64,000 nucleotides of DNA from Propioniciclava soli (lineage in GTDB: Bacteria > Actinomycetota > Actinomycetes > Propionibacteriales > Propionibacteriaceae), in NCBI RefSeq assembly GCF_014858005.1, contig NZ_JACYOT010000015.1, positions 1 to 64,000 of the forward strand. The letters run 5' to 3'. The notes beneath the pieces are model-generated. The model was not told where the DNA came from. It did not search any database and saw nothing but the letters and a program-made list of their open reading frames with translations. This document shows, piece after piece, positions 32,527 to 42,906 of this stretch. Every line of letters begins with the position of its first letter. Within the stretch, counting starts at the first letter, position 1. Made by a program: the position numbers and the translations under genes.

Positions 32527-33465
32527 ATGGAGAACCCGTTCGATCCGTCCCGTTGGCGTGCCGTCGAGGGCTTCGACTTCACCGACATCACCTACCACCG
32601 CGCCGTCGACGCCGCGGGGGAGGATCTGGGCTGCGTCCGGGTTGCGTTCGACCGGCCCGAGGTGCGCAACGCGTTCCGCCCGCACACCGTCGACGAGCTC
32701 TACCGCGCCCTCGACCACGCCCGCATGACCAACGGCGTGGGCACGGTGTTGCTGACCGGCAACGGGCCCTCACCCAAGGACGGCGGCTGGGCGTTCTGCT
32801 CCGGCGGGGACCAGCGGATCCGGGGCCGCGACGGCTACCGCTACGAGGCCGACGGGGCGGACGCCCGGGCGGCGGCCGAGCAGCGCCGCGAGCAGATCGA
32901 CCCCGCCCGCGCCGGCCGGCTCCACATCCTGGAGGTGCAGCGGCTGATCCGCACCATGCCGAAGGTCGTCATCGCGGTGGTGTCGGGCTGGGCCGCGGGT
33001 GGGGGGCACTCGCTCAACGTGGTGTGCGACCTCTCGATCGCGTCGCGCCAGCACGCGCGCTTCATGCAGACCGACGCCAACGTCGGCTCCTTCGACGCCG
33101 GCTACGGCTCGACGCTGCTGGCCCGGCAGGCCGGCGACAAGCGCGCCCGCGAGATCTTCTTCCTGGCCCGGGAGTACTCCGCGGCGGACGCCGAGCGCTG
33201 GGGCATCGTCAACGAGGTCGCTGACCACGCCGAGATCGAGGAGCTCGCCCTGGAGTACGCGCGGATCATCGCCACCAAGTCGCCCCAAGCCCTGCGCATG
33301 CTGAAGTTCTCCTTCAACCTGGCCGACGACGGCCTGGCCGGGCAGCAGGTGTTCGCCGGGGAGGCGACGCGGCTGGCCTACATGACCGACGAGGCCGTCG
33401 AGGGCCGCGACGCCTTCCTGGAACGGCGCCAGCCCGACTGGTCCGCCTTCCCGCACCACTTCTGA
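32527..33465 (+). CDS. menB: 1,4-Dihydroxy-2-naphthoyl-CoA synthase (MenB)
   Basis: A 312-residue crotonase-fold enzyme that cyclises o-succinylbenzoyl-CoA. Family features: FDRPEVRNAFRPHTVDEL (about 40), the oxyanion-hole CSGGDQRIRG (about 97), VVSGWAAGGGHSLNVVCDL (about 155) and MQTDANVGSFDAGYGS (about 180). The C-terminal RRQPDWSAFPHHF is the conserved MenB tail. The ATG at 32527 follows a -10 at leaderless distance. It is followed eight bases later by menE. Confidence 0.95.
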   Translation: MENPFDPSRWRAVEGFDFTDITYHRAVDAAGEDLGCVRVAFDRPEVRNAFRPHTVDELYRALDHARMTNGVGTVLLTGNGPSPKDGGWAFCSGGDQRIRGRDGYRYEADGADARAAAEQRREQIDPARAGRLHILEVQRLIRTMPKVVIAVVSGWAAGGGHSLNVVCDLSIASRQHARFMQTDANVGSFDAGYGSTLLARQAGDKRAREIFFLAREYSAADAERWGIVNEVADHAEIEELALEYARIIATKSPQALRMLKFSFNLADDGLAGQQVFAGEATRLAYMTDEAVEGRDAFLERRQPDWSAFPHHF

Positions 33466-33472
33466 CGCCGCG

Positions 33473-34627
33473 ATGAGGGGTCTGCGCTGGGGACGCGGCG
33501 GCGTCGACGCCGACGCCGTGCGCGGCTTGTACCGTCAGCTCGAGGACTGGCGGGGCGACGTGCTGCTCATGGCGCCGACCCGCGCCGAGTTCGAGGCGTC
33601 CGCCGCCCGGATCGACGGGGAGCTGGCCGGTGTGGATGTCGTGCTGCGCACCTCGGGCTCCACCGACGGCACCGGGCGGCTCGTGGGGCTCTCGCGGGCC
33701 GCGCTCACCGCGTCCGCCCGGGCCACGATCGACCGGCTGGGAGGCGTTGGCCGGGGGGTGGGCGGGCAGTGGGTGACGTCGCTGCCGGTGCACGCGGTCG
33801 CCGGGTTCCAGGTGGTGCTGCGCAGCGTACTGGCCGGTCATGAGCCGGTCGTGTGCCCCGAGCTGCGGGCCGCCCCGCTGGCCGCGGCGGTCGCGCGCCT
33901 GACTCCCGGGGTGCCCCACCACCTCTCCCTGGTGCCGACCCAGCTGCACCGGCTGCTCGCCGAGGCGCCCGACCTCGTGGCGGGTTTCGACGCCGTGCTC
34001 GTCGGCGGCGCCGCGCTGGCCCCCGACCTGGCCGACCGCGCCCGCCGCGCCGGCGTGCGCGTGGTCACCACCTACGGCATGACGGAGACCTCCGGCGGCT
34101 GCGTCTATGACGGCGTGCCGCTGCCGGGCGTGCAGGTGCGCACCGAGGGGGGCCGCGTCCACATCGCCGGTCCGGTGCTCGCGACCGGTTACCTCGACGC
34201 GGGCGATCGATCGACCTCCTCGGCAGCACCGTTCCGCACGGACGCCGAGGGCGTCCGCTGGCTCGTCACGGGAGACCGGGGGAGCTGGGACGGCGAACGC
34301 CTGGTGGTGCGGGGCCGGGCCGACGATGTCATCATCTCCGGCGGCGTGAACGTGGATCCCCACGTCGTCGAGACGGCCCTGGCCCGCGCGGGGGGAGCCT
34401 GGGTCGTCGTCGGCGTCCCGGACGCGGAGTGGGGTCAGCGGGTGGTGGCCGTCACCACGGGCGACGCCGACCTCGCTCGGGCGCGGGCCGCCACCGCACA
34501 CCTGGCCCCGGCTGAGCGGCCCAAGGCGGTGCTGCGCACCGACGCCTGGCCGCTGCGCCCCTCCGGCAAGGTCGACACCCGCGCCGTGCGGGCGTGGGCG
34601 CAGCAGGCCGAGCGTGCTCGGGCGTAG
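33473..34627 (+). CDS. menE: o-Succinylbenzoate-CoA ligase (MenE), short form
   Basis: A 384-residue acyl-adenylating enzyme that activates o-succinylbenzoate with CoA. Motifs: VLRTSGSTDGTGRLVGLS (P-loop, about 57-74), TTYGMTETSGGCVYDG (about 200), VTGDRGSWDGERLVVRGRAD (about 265) with ISGGVNV, and the catalytic Lys in RPSGKVDTRAVR near the end. It is shorter than the usual 450-500 residues, as in other actinobacterial MenE proteins with a trimmed N-terminus. Starts eight bases after menB, same operon. Confidence 0.9.
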   Translation: MRGLRWGRGGVDADAVRGLYRQLEDWRGDVLLMAPTRAEFEASAARIDGELAGVDVVLRTSGSTDGTGRLVGLSRAALTASARATIDRLGGVGRGVGGQWVTSLPVHAVAGFQVVLRSVLAGHEPVVCPELRAAPLAAAVARLTPGVPHHLSLVPTQLHRLLAEAPDLVAGFDAVLVGGAALAPDLADRARRAGVRVVTTYGMTETSGGCVYDGVPLPGVQVRTEGGRVHIAGPVLATGYLDAGDRSTSSAAPFRTDAEGVRWLVTGDRGSWDGERLVVRGRADDVIISGGVNVDPHVVETALARAGGAWVVVGVPDAEWGQRVVAVTTGDADLARARAATAHLAPAERPKAVLRTDAWPLRPSGKVDTRAVRAWAQQAERARA

Positions 34628-34675
34628 CCTGAGACGCGGCCCCGCCCCCGCGGCGCGGAGGGCGCCGGACGGCCC

Positions 34676-35965
34676 GTGACGAGGGAGGACGCCATCGCGA
34701 CGCAGCGCACCGATCGGACGCGGCGCCGCGCCCTGGTCGCCGGAACGGTCGGCAACCTCGTGGAGTGGTTCGACTGGTCGGTCTACGCCTTCTTCGCACC
34801 CTATGTCGCCGACTCGTTCTTCGCGGGGGAGGATCGGGCGACCCGCCTGCTCGCCGCCTTCGCCGTGTTCGCGGTTGGCTTCTTCTTCCGTCCGCTCGGG
34901 GCGGCCGTGCTGGGCTCGTACGCCGACCGCCACGGCCGCCGGGCGGGGATGACCCTGGCCATCGCCATCATGGCCGGTGCGAGCGGGCTCATCGCGGTGC
35001 TGCCCACGCCGGCGACGCTCGGCGTCGCCGCGCCCGTGCTGCTCACGCTGGCCCGGTGCGCCCAGGGCTTCTCCGCGGGCGGGGAGTTCGGCACGTCCTC
35101 GGCCTTCCTCGTCGAGAACGCGCCGGCCGGACGCCGCGCCTGGGCCGGCTCGTGGCAGCAGGTGTCGGTCGGGGCCGGCACGCTGCTCGCCTCCGCCCTC
35201 GCCGCGGCGATGTTCGCCACGCTGCCGGAGAACTTCCTGATGGCCTGGGGATGGCGCATCGCGTTCGGCGTCGGCGCGGTGCTCGGTCTGCTGGGGCTCT
35301 GGCTGCGCGTCAGCGTGCCGGACACCGAGGCGTTCGCCCAAGTGCGCGCGAGCGGGCAGGTGGAGCGGCGCCCGCTGACCGCGGTGCTCCGCGAGCACCC
35401 CCGCGCCGCCCTGCGTGTCGTTGGGCTCGTGGCGGCCGGCACGGCGTTGGTGCAGTTCTGGTTCGTCTCGCTGCCCTCGATCATGACGCTGCACACCGGC
35501 GTTCCGGTCGCCGCCGCCCAGCTCGCCGCGGCCCTCGGCCTGGCGCTGTTCACGGTGCTGCAGCCGTTCTCCGGTGCCCTGTCCGACCGCATCGGACGCC
35601 GACCGATGCTGCTGTTCTTCGCGCTCGGCTCGGCGGCGACGTTCGTGCCGCTGACGGGCCTCATCGGCACGTCCGCGGCGAGCGTGGCGCTCGCCGCGTC
35701 CCTCAGCGCGGTGTTCCTCGCCGCCTACGCGGGTTCGCTCGCCGCGGTGATGGCCGAGCAGTTCCCGCCGCAGGTGCGCACCGCGGGCATCTCCCTGCCC
35801 TACGGCGTGGCGGTCGCGGTGTTCGGCGGGCTCGCGCCGGTGCTGGCGACGGCCATGGTGATCGCCGGCACGTTCTGGGTGTTCCAGGCCGTCGTGATCG
35901 CGCTGTGCCTGATCTCGGCCGTTGTCTTCTGGCGCATGCCCGATACCCGCGACGCCACCCTGTGA
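34676..35965 (+). CDS. MFS transporter, metabolite:H+ symporter (MHS) family
   Basis: A 429-residue twelve-helix transporter. NLVEWFDWSVYAFFAPYVAD near residue 25 and the loop GSYADRHGRRAGM (about 82) are characteristic of the MHS branch (ProP, ShiA, KgtP relatives), as are RCAQGFSAGGEFGTSSAFL and DRIGRRPM in the second half. It imports an organic acid or compatible solute with protons; the substrate is not readable. GTG start at 34676. No functional neighbours. Confidence 0.85.
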   Translation: MTREDAIATQRTDRTRRRALVAGTVGNLVEWFDWSVYAFFAPYVADSFFAGEDRATRLLAAFAVFAVGFFFRPLGAAVLGSYADRHGRRAGMTLAIAIMAGASGLIAVLPTPATLGVAAPVLLTLARCAQGFSAGGEFGTSSAFLVENAPAGRRAWAGSWQQVSVGAGTLLASALAAAMFATLPENFLMAWGWRIAFGVGAVLGLLGLWLRVSVPDTEAFAQVRASGQVERRPLTAVLREHPRAALRVVGLVAAGTALVQFWFVSLPSIMTLHTGVPVAAAQLAAALGLALFTVLQPFSGALSDRIGRRPMLLFFALGSAATFVPLTGLIGTSAASVALAASLSAVFLAAYAGSLAAVMAEQFPPQVRTAGISLPYGVAVAVFGGLAPVLATAMVIAGTFWVFQAVVIALCLISAVVFWRMPDTRDATL

Positions 35966-36022
35966 CCCTCCCGCCCGGGTGAACCGCCCGCGGGGGCCGT
36001 GGCGTGCAGGACGCCGCGCGGG

Positions 36023-36904
36023 TCAGGCCCGCTCGTAGGCCTCGCGTGCGGCTCGGGCCGCCCGGTGCACGCCGGAGCGCTCGGCGAGAAAGCCCCCGGC
36101 CGCACCCACGACGGGCAGGTTGCTGAGGGCGCGGGCGAACAGTCCGCCGCGCTGCCGCTCGCCGAGGGAGGAACGCAGCCGGTACAACCGGCCGGCGACG
36201 TCGCGGACGAGCCCGGCCGTCGCGCCGATTCGGCCCACGACGCCGCGCCGCGCCGCCTCCTCGCGCTCCGCGCCCTCCCCACCGTCCGCCGCGTCGGCGT
36301 CGATGTCTCCCGCCAGGACGGCGTCGATCTCCTCCGGCGTCGCCTCGGCACCGAGGGCCACCTGCGCGGCCACCCGGATCTGTTCGCGCTCCGAGGCGCC
36401 CAGCTCCTTGCCCACCGCGCAGGCCATGATGATCTGGCCGGCGGCACCGATGGCGTCCACGACCCCCAGCGCCGAACCGATGCGACCCGTCGCGCTCGGC
36501 ACCGCCGCGGCACTGGCCGCCGCGATCGAGAGCCGCGTGCGCCACCAGGCGATGCGCTTGTCGGCCGAGAGCTTGCTCCAGCCGCGGGCCGCCGGGTGCG
36601 TCCGTCCGGTCACCAGCCGGGCTCCGAACCGCGCCGCGCCCAGCCCGAGCCGTGCCGCGCCCACGACGGTGCCGACGGCCGCTCCCACCGCTCCGCGCAG
36701 CAGGCCGCCCTTCTTCGCCGCGTCGTCGCCGTTCGTCGTCGCGTCATCGGCGGCCTCGCCCGCTGTGTCGGTGACTTGGTCGCCGTCCTCGGCGAGATCG
36801 GCGTCGTCGGGAACCGGCTCGTCGCTGCGCACCAGGGCGTCGTAGAGGCGGTTGAACTCGCGGGTGGCGAAGGCCACCGTCTGGATCACCGTTGCATTGC
36901 TCAC
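36023..36904 (-). CDS. Hypothetical protein, unknown family
   Basis: A 293-residue protein I cannot assign. Residues 25-65 are acidic (PDDADLAEDGDQ), residues 68-95 Gly/Ala-rich and hydrophobic (GAVGAAVGTVVGAARLGLGA), 125-160 a second hydrophobic region, followed by acidic and Ala-rich helices; the end LPVVGAAGGFLAERSGVHRAA faintly recalls EcsC-type proteins. AGGAG precedes the GTG start at 36904. It may be membrane associated. It converges with the MHS transporter. Confidence 0.6.
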   Translation of the reverse strand: MSNATVIQTVAFATREFNRLYDALVRSDEPVPDDADLAEDGDQVTDTAGEAADDATTNGDDAAKKGGLLRGAVGAAVGTVVGAARLGLGAARFGARLVTGRTHPAARGWSKLSADKRIAWWRTRLSIAAASAAAVPSATGRIGSALGVVDAIGAAGQIIMACAVGKELGASEREQIRVAAQVALGAEATPEEIDAVLAGDIDADAADGGEGAEREEAARRGVVGRIGATAGLVRDVAGRLYRLRSSLGERQRGGLFARALSNLPVVGAAGGFLAERSGVHRAARAAREAYERA

Positions 36905-36993
36905 GCGCGCTCCTGTGGTGGGACGGGGGTCGGGCGGGTCGAGCTCCCACCCTAGTGGGGCCTGCGGCGGGGACGCCAGCGGCGCGGTGACGT

Positions 36994-39282
36994 TCAGCGG
37001 CTGGGGTCGGCGCGACGTAGGCGCGTGGAGTTGGAGACCACGAACACGCTCGACAGGCTCATGGCGAACCCGGCGATCAGGGGGTTGAGCAGGCCGAGCG
37101 CGGCCAACGGGATCGCCGCGACGTTGTAGGCGAACGCCCAGACGAGATTGCCGCGGATGGTGCGCAGCGTGCGGCGGGCCAACACGATCGCGTCCCCGAT
37201 CACGCCGAGGTGGCGGCGGACGAGGATGATGTCGGCCGACTTCATCGCCACATCGGTGCCCGAGACGACGGCCAGGCCCAGGTTCGCCGAGGCCAGCGCC
37301 GCGGCGTCGTTGATGCCGTCACCGACCATCGCGACGACGCGGCCCTCCGCCTGGAGCCGTTCGATCACGGCGGTCTTCTCGGTGGGGAGCACGCCGGCGA
37401 TGACCTCATCGACCCCGACGGCGTGGGCGACTGCCTCCCCGGCGGACGCGTTGTCGCCCGTCAGCAGCACGGTGCGCAGGCCGAGTGCCTTGAGCCGCGC
37501 GATGGCCTCGGCCGCGGACTCCCGGAGCCGGTCGGTCAGCACGACGGTGCCGAGCACCACCGCGTCCACGGCCACCAACACCGGCGTGCACCCCTCCTCC
37601 TCGGCCGCGGCCACCACGGCGGTCACCGCCTCCGGAACCGCGACGTCGTGCTCGGCGAGCAGCGAGGCATTGCCCACCAGCACCCGCTGACCGGCCACCG
37701 TGCCGGACGCCCCCCGGCCTGACACTGCGCGCACCCCGTCGGCCGGTGCCGCGTCCACCCCCACCTGCTCGGCGTGGCGGCCGATCGCGCGCGCGATCGG
37801 GTGCTCGGAGCGGGCCTCCACCGCCGCGGCGGCCGCCAGGACGGCGGCGGCGTCACCCCCGGCGGCCGGAACCACCTCGCGCACCCCCATCTCCCCGGAG
37901 GTGAGCGTGCCCGTCTTGTCGAGCACCACGGTGTCGATGACCCCGGACGCCTCGAGCGCGTCGGGGCCCTTGATCAGGATGCCGAGCTGGCCGCCGCGCC
38001 CCACGCCCGCCATGAGCGCCGTCGGCGTGGCCAGGCCCAACGCGCACGGGCAGGCGATGATGAGCACGCTCAACGCTGCGCTGAACGCCGCGCGCGGCCC
38101 GCCACCGACCGCGAACCAGGCGACGAGCGTCACGAGTGCGATCACCAGCACGGCGGGCACGAACCACGCGACGATCCGGTCCACGTGCGTCTGGACGCGC
38201 GACTTGCGCGCCTGGGCCTGCTCGGCCGTCGCCGCCATCTGCGCGAGCTGGGTGTGCGCGCCCACCCGGTCGGCCCGCACGATGAGCGCGCCGGTGGTGT
38301 TGATGGTGCCACCCAGCACGACGTCACCCTCGGTGACCTCCCGGGGCACGGGCTCGCCCGTCATCATCGAGGTGTCCAGCGCGCTCGAACCCAGCACGAC
38401 CGTGCCGTCGGTGGCGATCCGCTCGCCCGGCAGCACCGCGAACCGGTCGCCCACCACCAGCTCGCCGATGCCGATCACCGACTCCACACCGTCGCGCACC
38501 ACGCGCACCGTGGTCGGGGCCAGGCGCCCCAGCGCGGAGAGCACGCTGCGCGCGGAGCGTTTCGAACGGGCCTCCATGTAGCGGCCGCCCAGGAGGAACG
38601 TCGTGACCGCGGCCGCCACCTCGAGGTACAGGGAGTCCGCCCCGGCGGGGGCGATGCCGTAGCCCAGCCAGTAGCCCGAGGCGTCCGCTGAGCCGGTCAC
38701 CACGGCCACCAGCGACCAGGTGAACGCGGCCAGGATCCCGAGCGACACCAGCGTGTCCATGCTCGTCGCACCGTGGCGCAGGTTGCGCCAGGCCGCCTTG
38801 TGGAACGGCCATGCGCACCAGAACACGACCGGCAGGGACGCGACCAGGAGCACCCACTCCCACCCGGGGAACCGCATCTGGGGGGCGAGCGCGAGCACGA
38901 TCGCCACGTCGCCCAGGGGGACGGTGAGGAAGGCGGCCACGATGAGCCGGTTGCGCAGCAGCCGGACGCGGTCGGTGTAACCGGTCGACTCACCCTCGCC
39001 CACCGGGCTCGCGCCGTAACCGGCGGCCTCGACGACCGCGACCGCCTCTGCGGCCCGCTCGGGTGCCAGGCCCAGCACGACCGCGCGTTCGGTGGCGTAG
39101 TTGACCGTGGCGGTCACGCCCGGCATCTTGCCGAGCCTCTTCTCGATCCGGGCGGCACACGCCGCGCACGTCATGCCGGCCACGTCCAGCTCCACGCGTT
39201 GGTCGAGGCCGCTCGTCGGCGCGGCCGGGGCGGCCGGGTCCGCGTGCGTGGAGGCGGGGGCGGCCGGGGGAGTGCCGGTCAT
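36994..39282 (-). CDS. copA: Copper-exporting P1B-type ATPase
   Basis: A 762-residue heavy-metal P-type ATPase. One N-terminal metal-binding domain has AGMTCAACAARIEKRLG (about 35). The core shows TGEP, the intramembrane CPCALGLATPTALM (about 390), the phosphorylation site DKTGTLTSGE (about 432), SEHPIARAIGRH (HP motif) and GDGINDAAALASANLG (about 650). CPC with the late YN and MSLSSVFVVSNS residues indicates Cu(I) selectivity. The ATG overlaps the upstream ctaG-type stop (ATGA), so copper export is co-translated with a copper-delivery protein. Confidence 0.93.
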   Translation of the reverse strand: MTGTPPAAPASTHADPAAPAAPTSGLDQRVELDVAGMTCAACAARIEKRLGKMPGVTATVNYATERAVVLGLAPERAAEAVAVVEAAGYGASPVGEGESTGYTDRVRLLRNRLIVAAFLTVPLGDVAIVLALAPQMRFPGWEWVLLVASLPVVFWCAWPFHKAAWRNLRHGATSMDTLVSLGILAAFTWSLVAVVTGSADASGYWLGYGIAPAGADSLYLEVAAAVTTFLLGGRYMEARSKRSARSVLSALGRLAPTTVRVVRDGVESVIGIGELVVGDRFAVLPGERIATDGTVVLGSSALDTSMMTGEPVPREVTEGDVVLGGTINTTGALIVRADRVGAHTQLAQMAATAEQAQARKSRVQTHVDRIVAWFVPAVLVIALVTLVAWFAVGGGPRAAFSAALSVLIIACPCALGLATPTALMAGVGRGGQLGILIKGPDALEASGVIDTVVLDKTGTLTSGEMGVREVVPAAGGDAAAVLAAAAAVEARSEHPIARAIGRHAEQVGVDAAPADGVRAVSGRGASGTVAGQRVLVGNASLLAEHDVAVPEAVTAVVAAAEEEGCTPVLVAVDAVVLGTVVLTDRLRESAAEAIARLKALGLRTVLLTGDNASAGEAVAHAVGVDEVIAGVLPTEKTAVIERLQAEGRVVAMVGDGINDAAALASANLGLAVVSGTDVAMKSADIILVRRHLGVIGDAIVLARRTLRTIRGNLVWAFAYNVAAIPLAALGLLNPLIAGFAMSLSSVFVVSNSTRLRRADPSR

Positions 39283-41264
39283 CGCTCGGGGGGCCGCAGC
39301 GCGGCCGCGCGACGCTCGCCGGCGTCCCGACGGGCCAGTTCGGCCAGCATGTCGTTGTAGGCGTCGAAGGAGTCGTCCTCACCCGCGTCGGCCGCCGTGT
39401 CGATCCGCTCGGCGTCCGCGGTGTCGGAGCGGAACCACTGCGCTGCCAAGGACACCAGCACGATGAACAGCGGCACCTCGCCGAGGATCCAGGTGGCCTG
39501 GCCGGCGGTGCTCTGGTCGGCCATCAGGTCGGGCAGCCAGGGCATGGCCAGCGTCTGGTAGAAGTCGGCGCCGATGAGGGCGCCGGAGCTGAGGATGCCG
39601 ACCGCGAACATCGCGTGGAACGGCATGATCGAGATCACGAGCGCCAGCTTGATGAGGTGGGGGACCTCCCAGGCCGTCTTGTCATGGCCGATGATCAGGT
39701 TGAAGAACAGATAGCCGGTGGTCGCGAAGAACAGCAGCATCAGCTGGTGGGCCCAGTGGTAGCGCATCAGCCACGGGAACAGCGGTGTGAAGTACACCAG
39801 GAACAGGCTGCCGACGTACGCCAGCCAGGCAACCGGCGGGCTGGTGGCCAGCTGCCAGGCCCGGTTCTGCTCGATCGCGACCAGCAGACCGCCGGGGCTC
39901 GTCGGCGCCGGGTCGGGCCCGGCGGCGGCGTGCGCCAGGCTGAGCGGCGCCCCGAGCACGGCGAGCACCGGCACGAGCATGTTGACGGTCATGTGCACCA
40001 CCATGTGCCAGCTGTACATGACCGTGGAGTACTCCCACAGCCCGCTGAGCGCCAGATAGGCGAACAACAGCCACGCCGCGCACCAGGCCACGAGGCGTCC
40101 GAGGGGCCAGCGGACGCCGCGCAGCCGGGCCCGGCGCATGCCCCACAGGTACCAGCCCACCGCCGCCAGCCCCAGCACCACCCACAGGAGGTTCGGACGC
40201 CCCAGCCCCAGCAGACGCTCGAGGGTGGGGGCCACCGCCACCTCGTAGCCGAGGTAGTTGATCTGGATGTTCTGCGGCTCCAGGAACCGGGGGGTCGGAA
40301 TGTGGTTCTCCGCGGCCGCGAAACCGAGCGCGAGCACGACCAGCACCACGTCACGCGTCACCGACCACAGGGCCCGGGCGGGACGCGTGGCGTCCAGCTC
40401 GCCGGTGAGCTGGCGCACCAGCCAGCTCACGAGCAGGGCGCCGAGCACCACGAACAGGCCGCCGATGCCGAGCCCGTAGAGATGGTCGGTGAGGCGTTGC
40501 CCGGCCAGCTGCTGCCACGCGACGACGAGCAGGCCGGCGCCGGTCAGGGCCACCAGGGCGGGCACGGACCGGTGGTGGCGGGCGACCGCCTCCGGGGTGC
40601 CGGCGACCAGCGCGGCGAAGGCGCCGGTGGCCAGCGGCACGAACGCCAGGGTCAGCACGACCGTGGCGTCCGTCGCCCAGTCGTGGTTCAGCCCCACCGT
40701 CACGTTGCCGGTGACGGCCACGAACAGCTGGGCCAGCACCCCGGCGGCAAAACCGAGCGCGAGCGCACCGGTGCCGCGCCGGGTGTAGCTGACGAGCACG
40801 ATGCCCAGCGCCACGAACGCGTTCGCGAGCCACGCGAGGGCGGAGGGGGTGGCGCCGAGGAACGTCCACCAACTGGCGGGCGTGAGCACCGTCCCCATCG
40901 GCACACCGTTGACGTAGGCGGGGTTGGTCACCGTGTTGAGCAGCGCCGCGGCGAACCAGACCTGCGCGGCGCGGCCCGCCACCCGCACCAGGCGCTCGTC
41001 GCGGCGGTGGACCAGCCGGGCCAGCACCGACCCCAGCGTCACGAGCGCCGCGAGGCGTCCGGTGAGATCGGCGAGCAGCGAGGCCATGCCCGTGACGTGG
41101 TCGGCCTGGATGCGCGCCGGCAACGGCGGCCGGTCGCCCAGCACCAGGCCCAGCCCCCACACGAAGACGTAGGCCACCACGGCGGCACCGGCGACGCTGC
41201 CCAGCATCGCCGGGCTCGGCAGCGCGGGGGTGCGGCGGCTGGGATGCGCTGCGGTGTGGGGCAC
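39279..41264 (-). CDS. CopD-CtaG fusion: copper import/cytochrome oxidase assembly protein
   Basis: A 661-residue polytopic membrane protein. The N-terminal half (about 20-300) is CopD-like with multiple helices; the C-terminal half (about 350-620) is the caa3-type CtaG domain, with conserved His-rich helices such as YSWHMVVHMTVNMLVPVLA and RYHWAHQLMLLFFATTGYLFF and HDKTAWE. Such fusions are standard in actinobacteria and are thought to move copper for cytochrome oxidase. GTG at 41264 has GAGGAG six bases upstream, which rejects a very long frame. Operon with copA. Confidence 0.88.
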   Translation of the reverse strand: MPHTAAHPSRRTPALPSPAMLGSVAGAAVVAYVFVWGLGLVLGDRPPLPARIQADHVTGMASLLADLTGRLAALVTLGSVLARLVHRRDERLVRVAGRAAQVWFAAALLNTVTNPAYVNGVPMGTVLTPASWWTFLGATPSALAWLANAFVALGIVLVSYTRRGTGALALGFAAGVLAQLFVAVTGNVTVGLNHDWATDATVVLTLAFVPLATGAFAALVAGTPEAVARHHRSVPALVALTGAGLLVVAWQQLAGQRLTDHLYGLGIGGLFVVLGALLVSWLVRQLTGELDATRPARALWSVTRDVVLVVLALGFAAAENHIPTPRFLEPQNIQINYLGYEVAVAPTLERLLGLGRPNLLWVVLGLAAVGWYLWGMRRARLRGVRWPLGRLVAWCAAWLLFAYLALSGLWEYSTVMYSWHMVVHMTVNMLVPVLAVLGAPLSLAHAAAGPDPAPTSPGGLLVAIEQNRAWQLATSPPVAWLAYVGSLFLVYFTPLFPWLMRYHWAHQLMLLFFATTGYLFFNLIIGHDKTAWEVPHLIKLALVISIMPFHAMFAVGILSSGALIGADFYQTLAMPWLPDLMADQSTAGQATWILGEVPLFIVLVSLAAQWFRSDTADAERIDTAADAGEDDSFDAYNDMLAELARRDAGERRAAALRPPER

Positions 41265-41387
41265 CTGCGACTCCTCGGTCGGGTTCGGACGCGGGCGGGG
41301 GAGCCCCGAGTCTACTCCCGCCCGGGCACCCGGCGTCGCTAGGCTGGGTTCGCGCCGCGGCCGCGGCCACCAAGCGAGGAGGGCATC

Positions 41388-42353
<966 letters not shown>

Positions 42354-42355
42354 GC

Positions 42356-42883
42356 TCACGCCCGGTGCTCGAGGATGCCGATGGCCTCCATGAGCGCGTA
42401 GGCCGTGACGGGGCCCACGAACACGAAGCCGGCCTTCTTCAACGCGGACGCCAGCGCCCGGGACGCCGCTGACTGGCTGGGGCGGTCCGGGCCCGCGTCG
42501 GACTCCTCCGTCGGGTCGTCGGGCCGGAACGACCAGACGAGCTCGGCGAGGTCGACCCCGGTCTCTCGGAGCGCCACCGCGGCGCGGGCGTTCGTGATCG
42601 CCGCCTCGATCTTGCGGCGGTTGCGGACGATGCCCGCGTCGCCCAGGAGCCGTGCGACGTCGGTCTCGTCGAACCGGGCGACGACGTCGGGATCGAACCC
42701 GGCGAACGCATCCCGGAACGCGGGCCGCTTGCGCAGGATCGTCGCCCAGCTCAGGCCGGACTGGAACCCCTCCAGCACGATGCGCTCGTAGACGCCCGCC
42801 GCGTCGGTGACGGGGAGACCCCACTCGGTGTCGTAGTAGTGGCGCAGGAGGTCAGTGGCCTCGGCCCACGCAGGTCGCTTCAT
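42356..42883 (-). CDS. DNA-3-methyladenine glycosylase I-like protein lacking zinc ligands
   Basis: A 175-residue Tag-family protein, normally excising 3-methyladenine from DNA. Core motifs are present: YYDTEWGLPV (about 16), LEGFQSGLSWATILRKRPAFRDAFAGF (about 37-63) and GFVFVGPVTAYALMEAIGI near the end. E. coli Tag binds zinc with Cys4, His17, His175 and Cys179; here the equivalent positions read Pro and Tyr (MKRPAW, HYYDTEWG) and the protein stops at EHRA, so at most one ligand remains. A loop EESDAGPDRPSQS replaces part of the middle. Activity is uncertain. Confidence 0.8.
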   Translation of the reverse strand: MKRPAWAEATDLLRHYYDTEWGLPVTDAAGVYERIVLEGFQSGLSWATILRKRPAFRDAFAGFDPDVVARFDETDVARLLGDAGIVRNRRKIEAAITNARAAVALRETGVDLAELVWSFRPDDPTEESDAGPDRPSQSAASRALASALKKAGFVFVGPVTAYALMEAIGILEHRA

Positions 42884-42906
42884 GCCCAGACATTAGGCCG
42901 CGCCTG

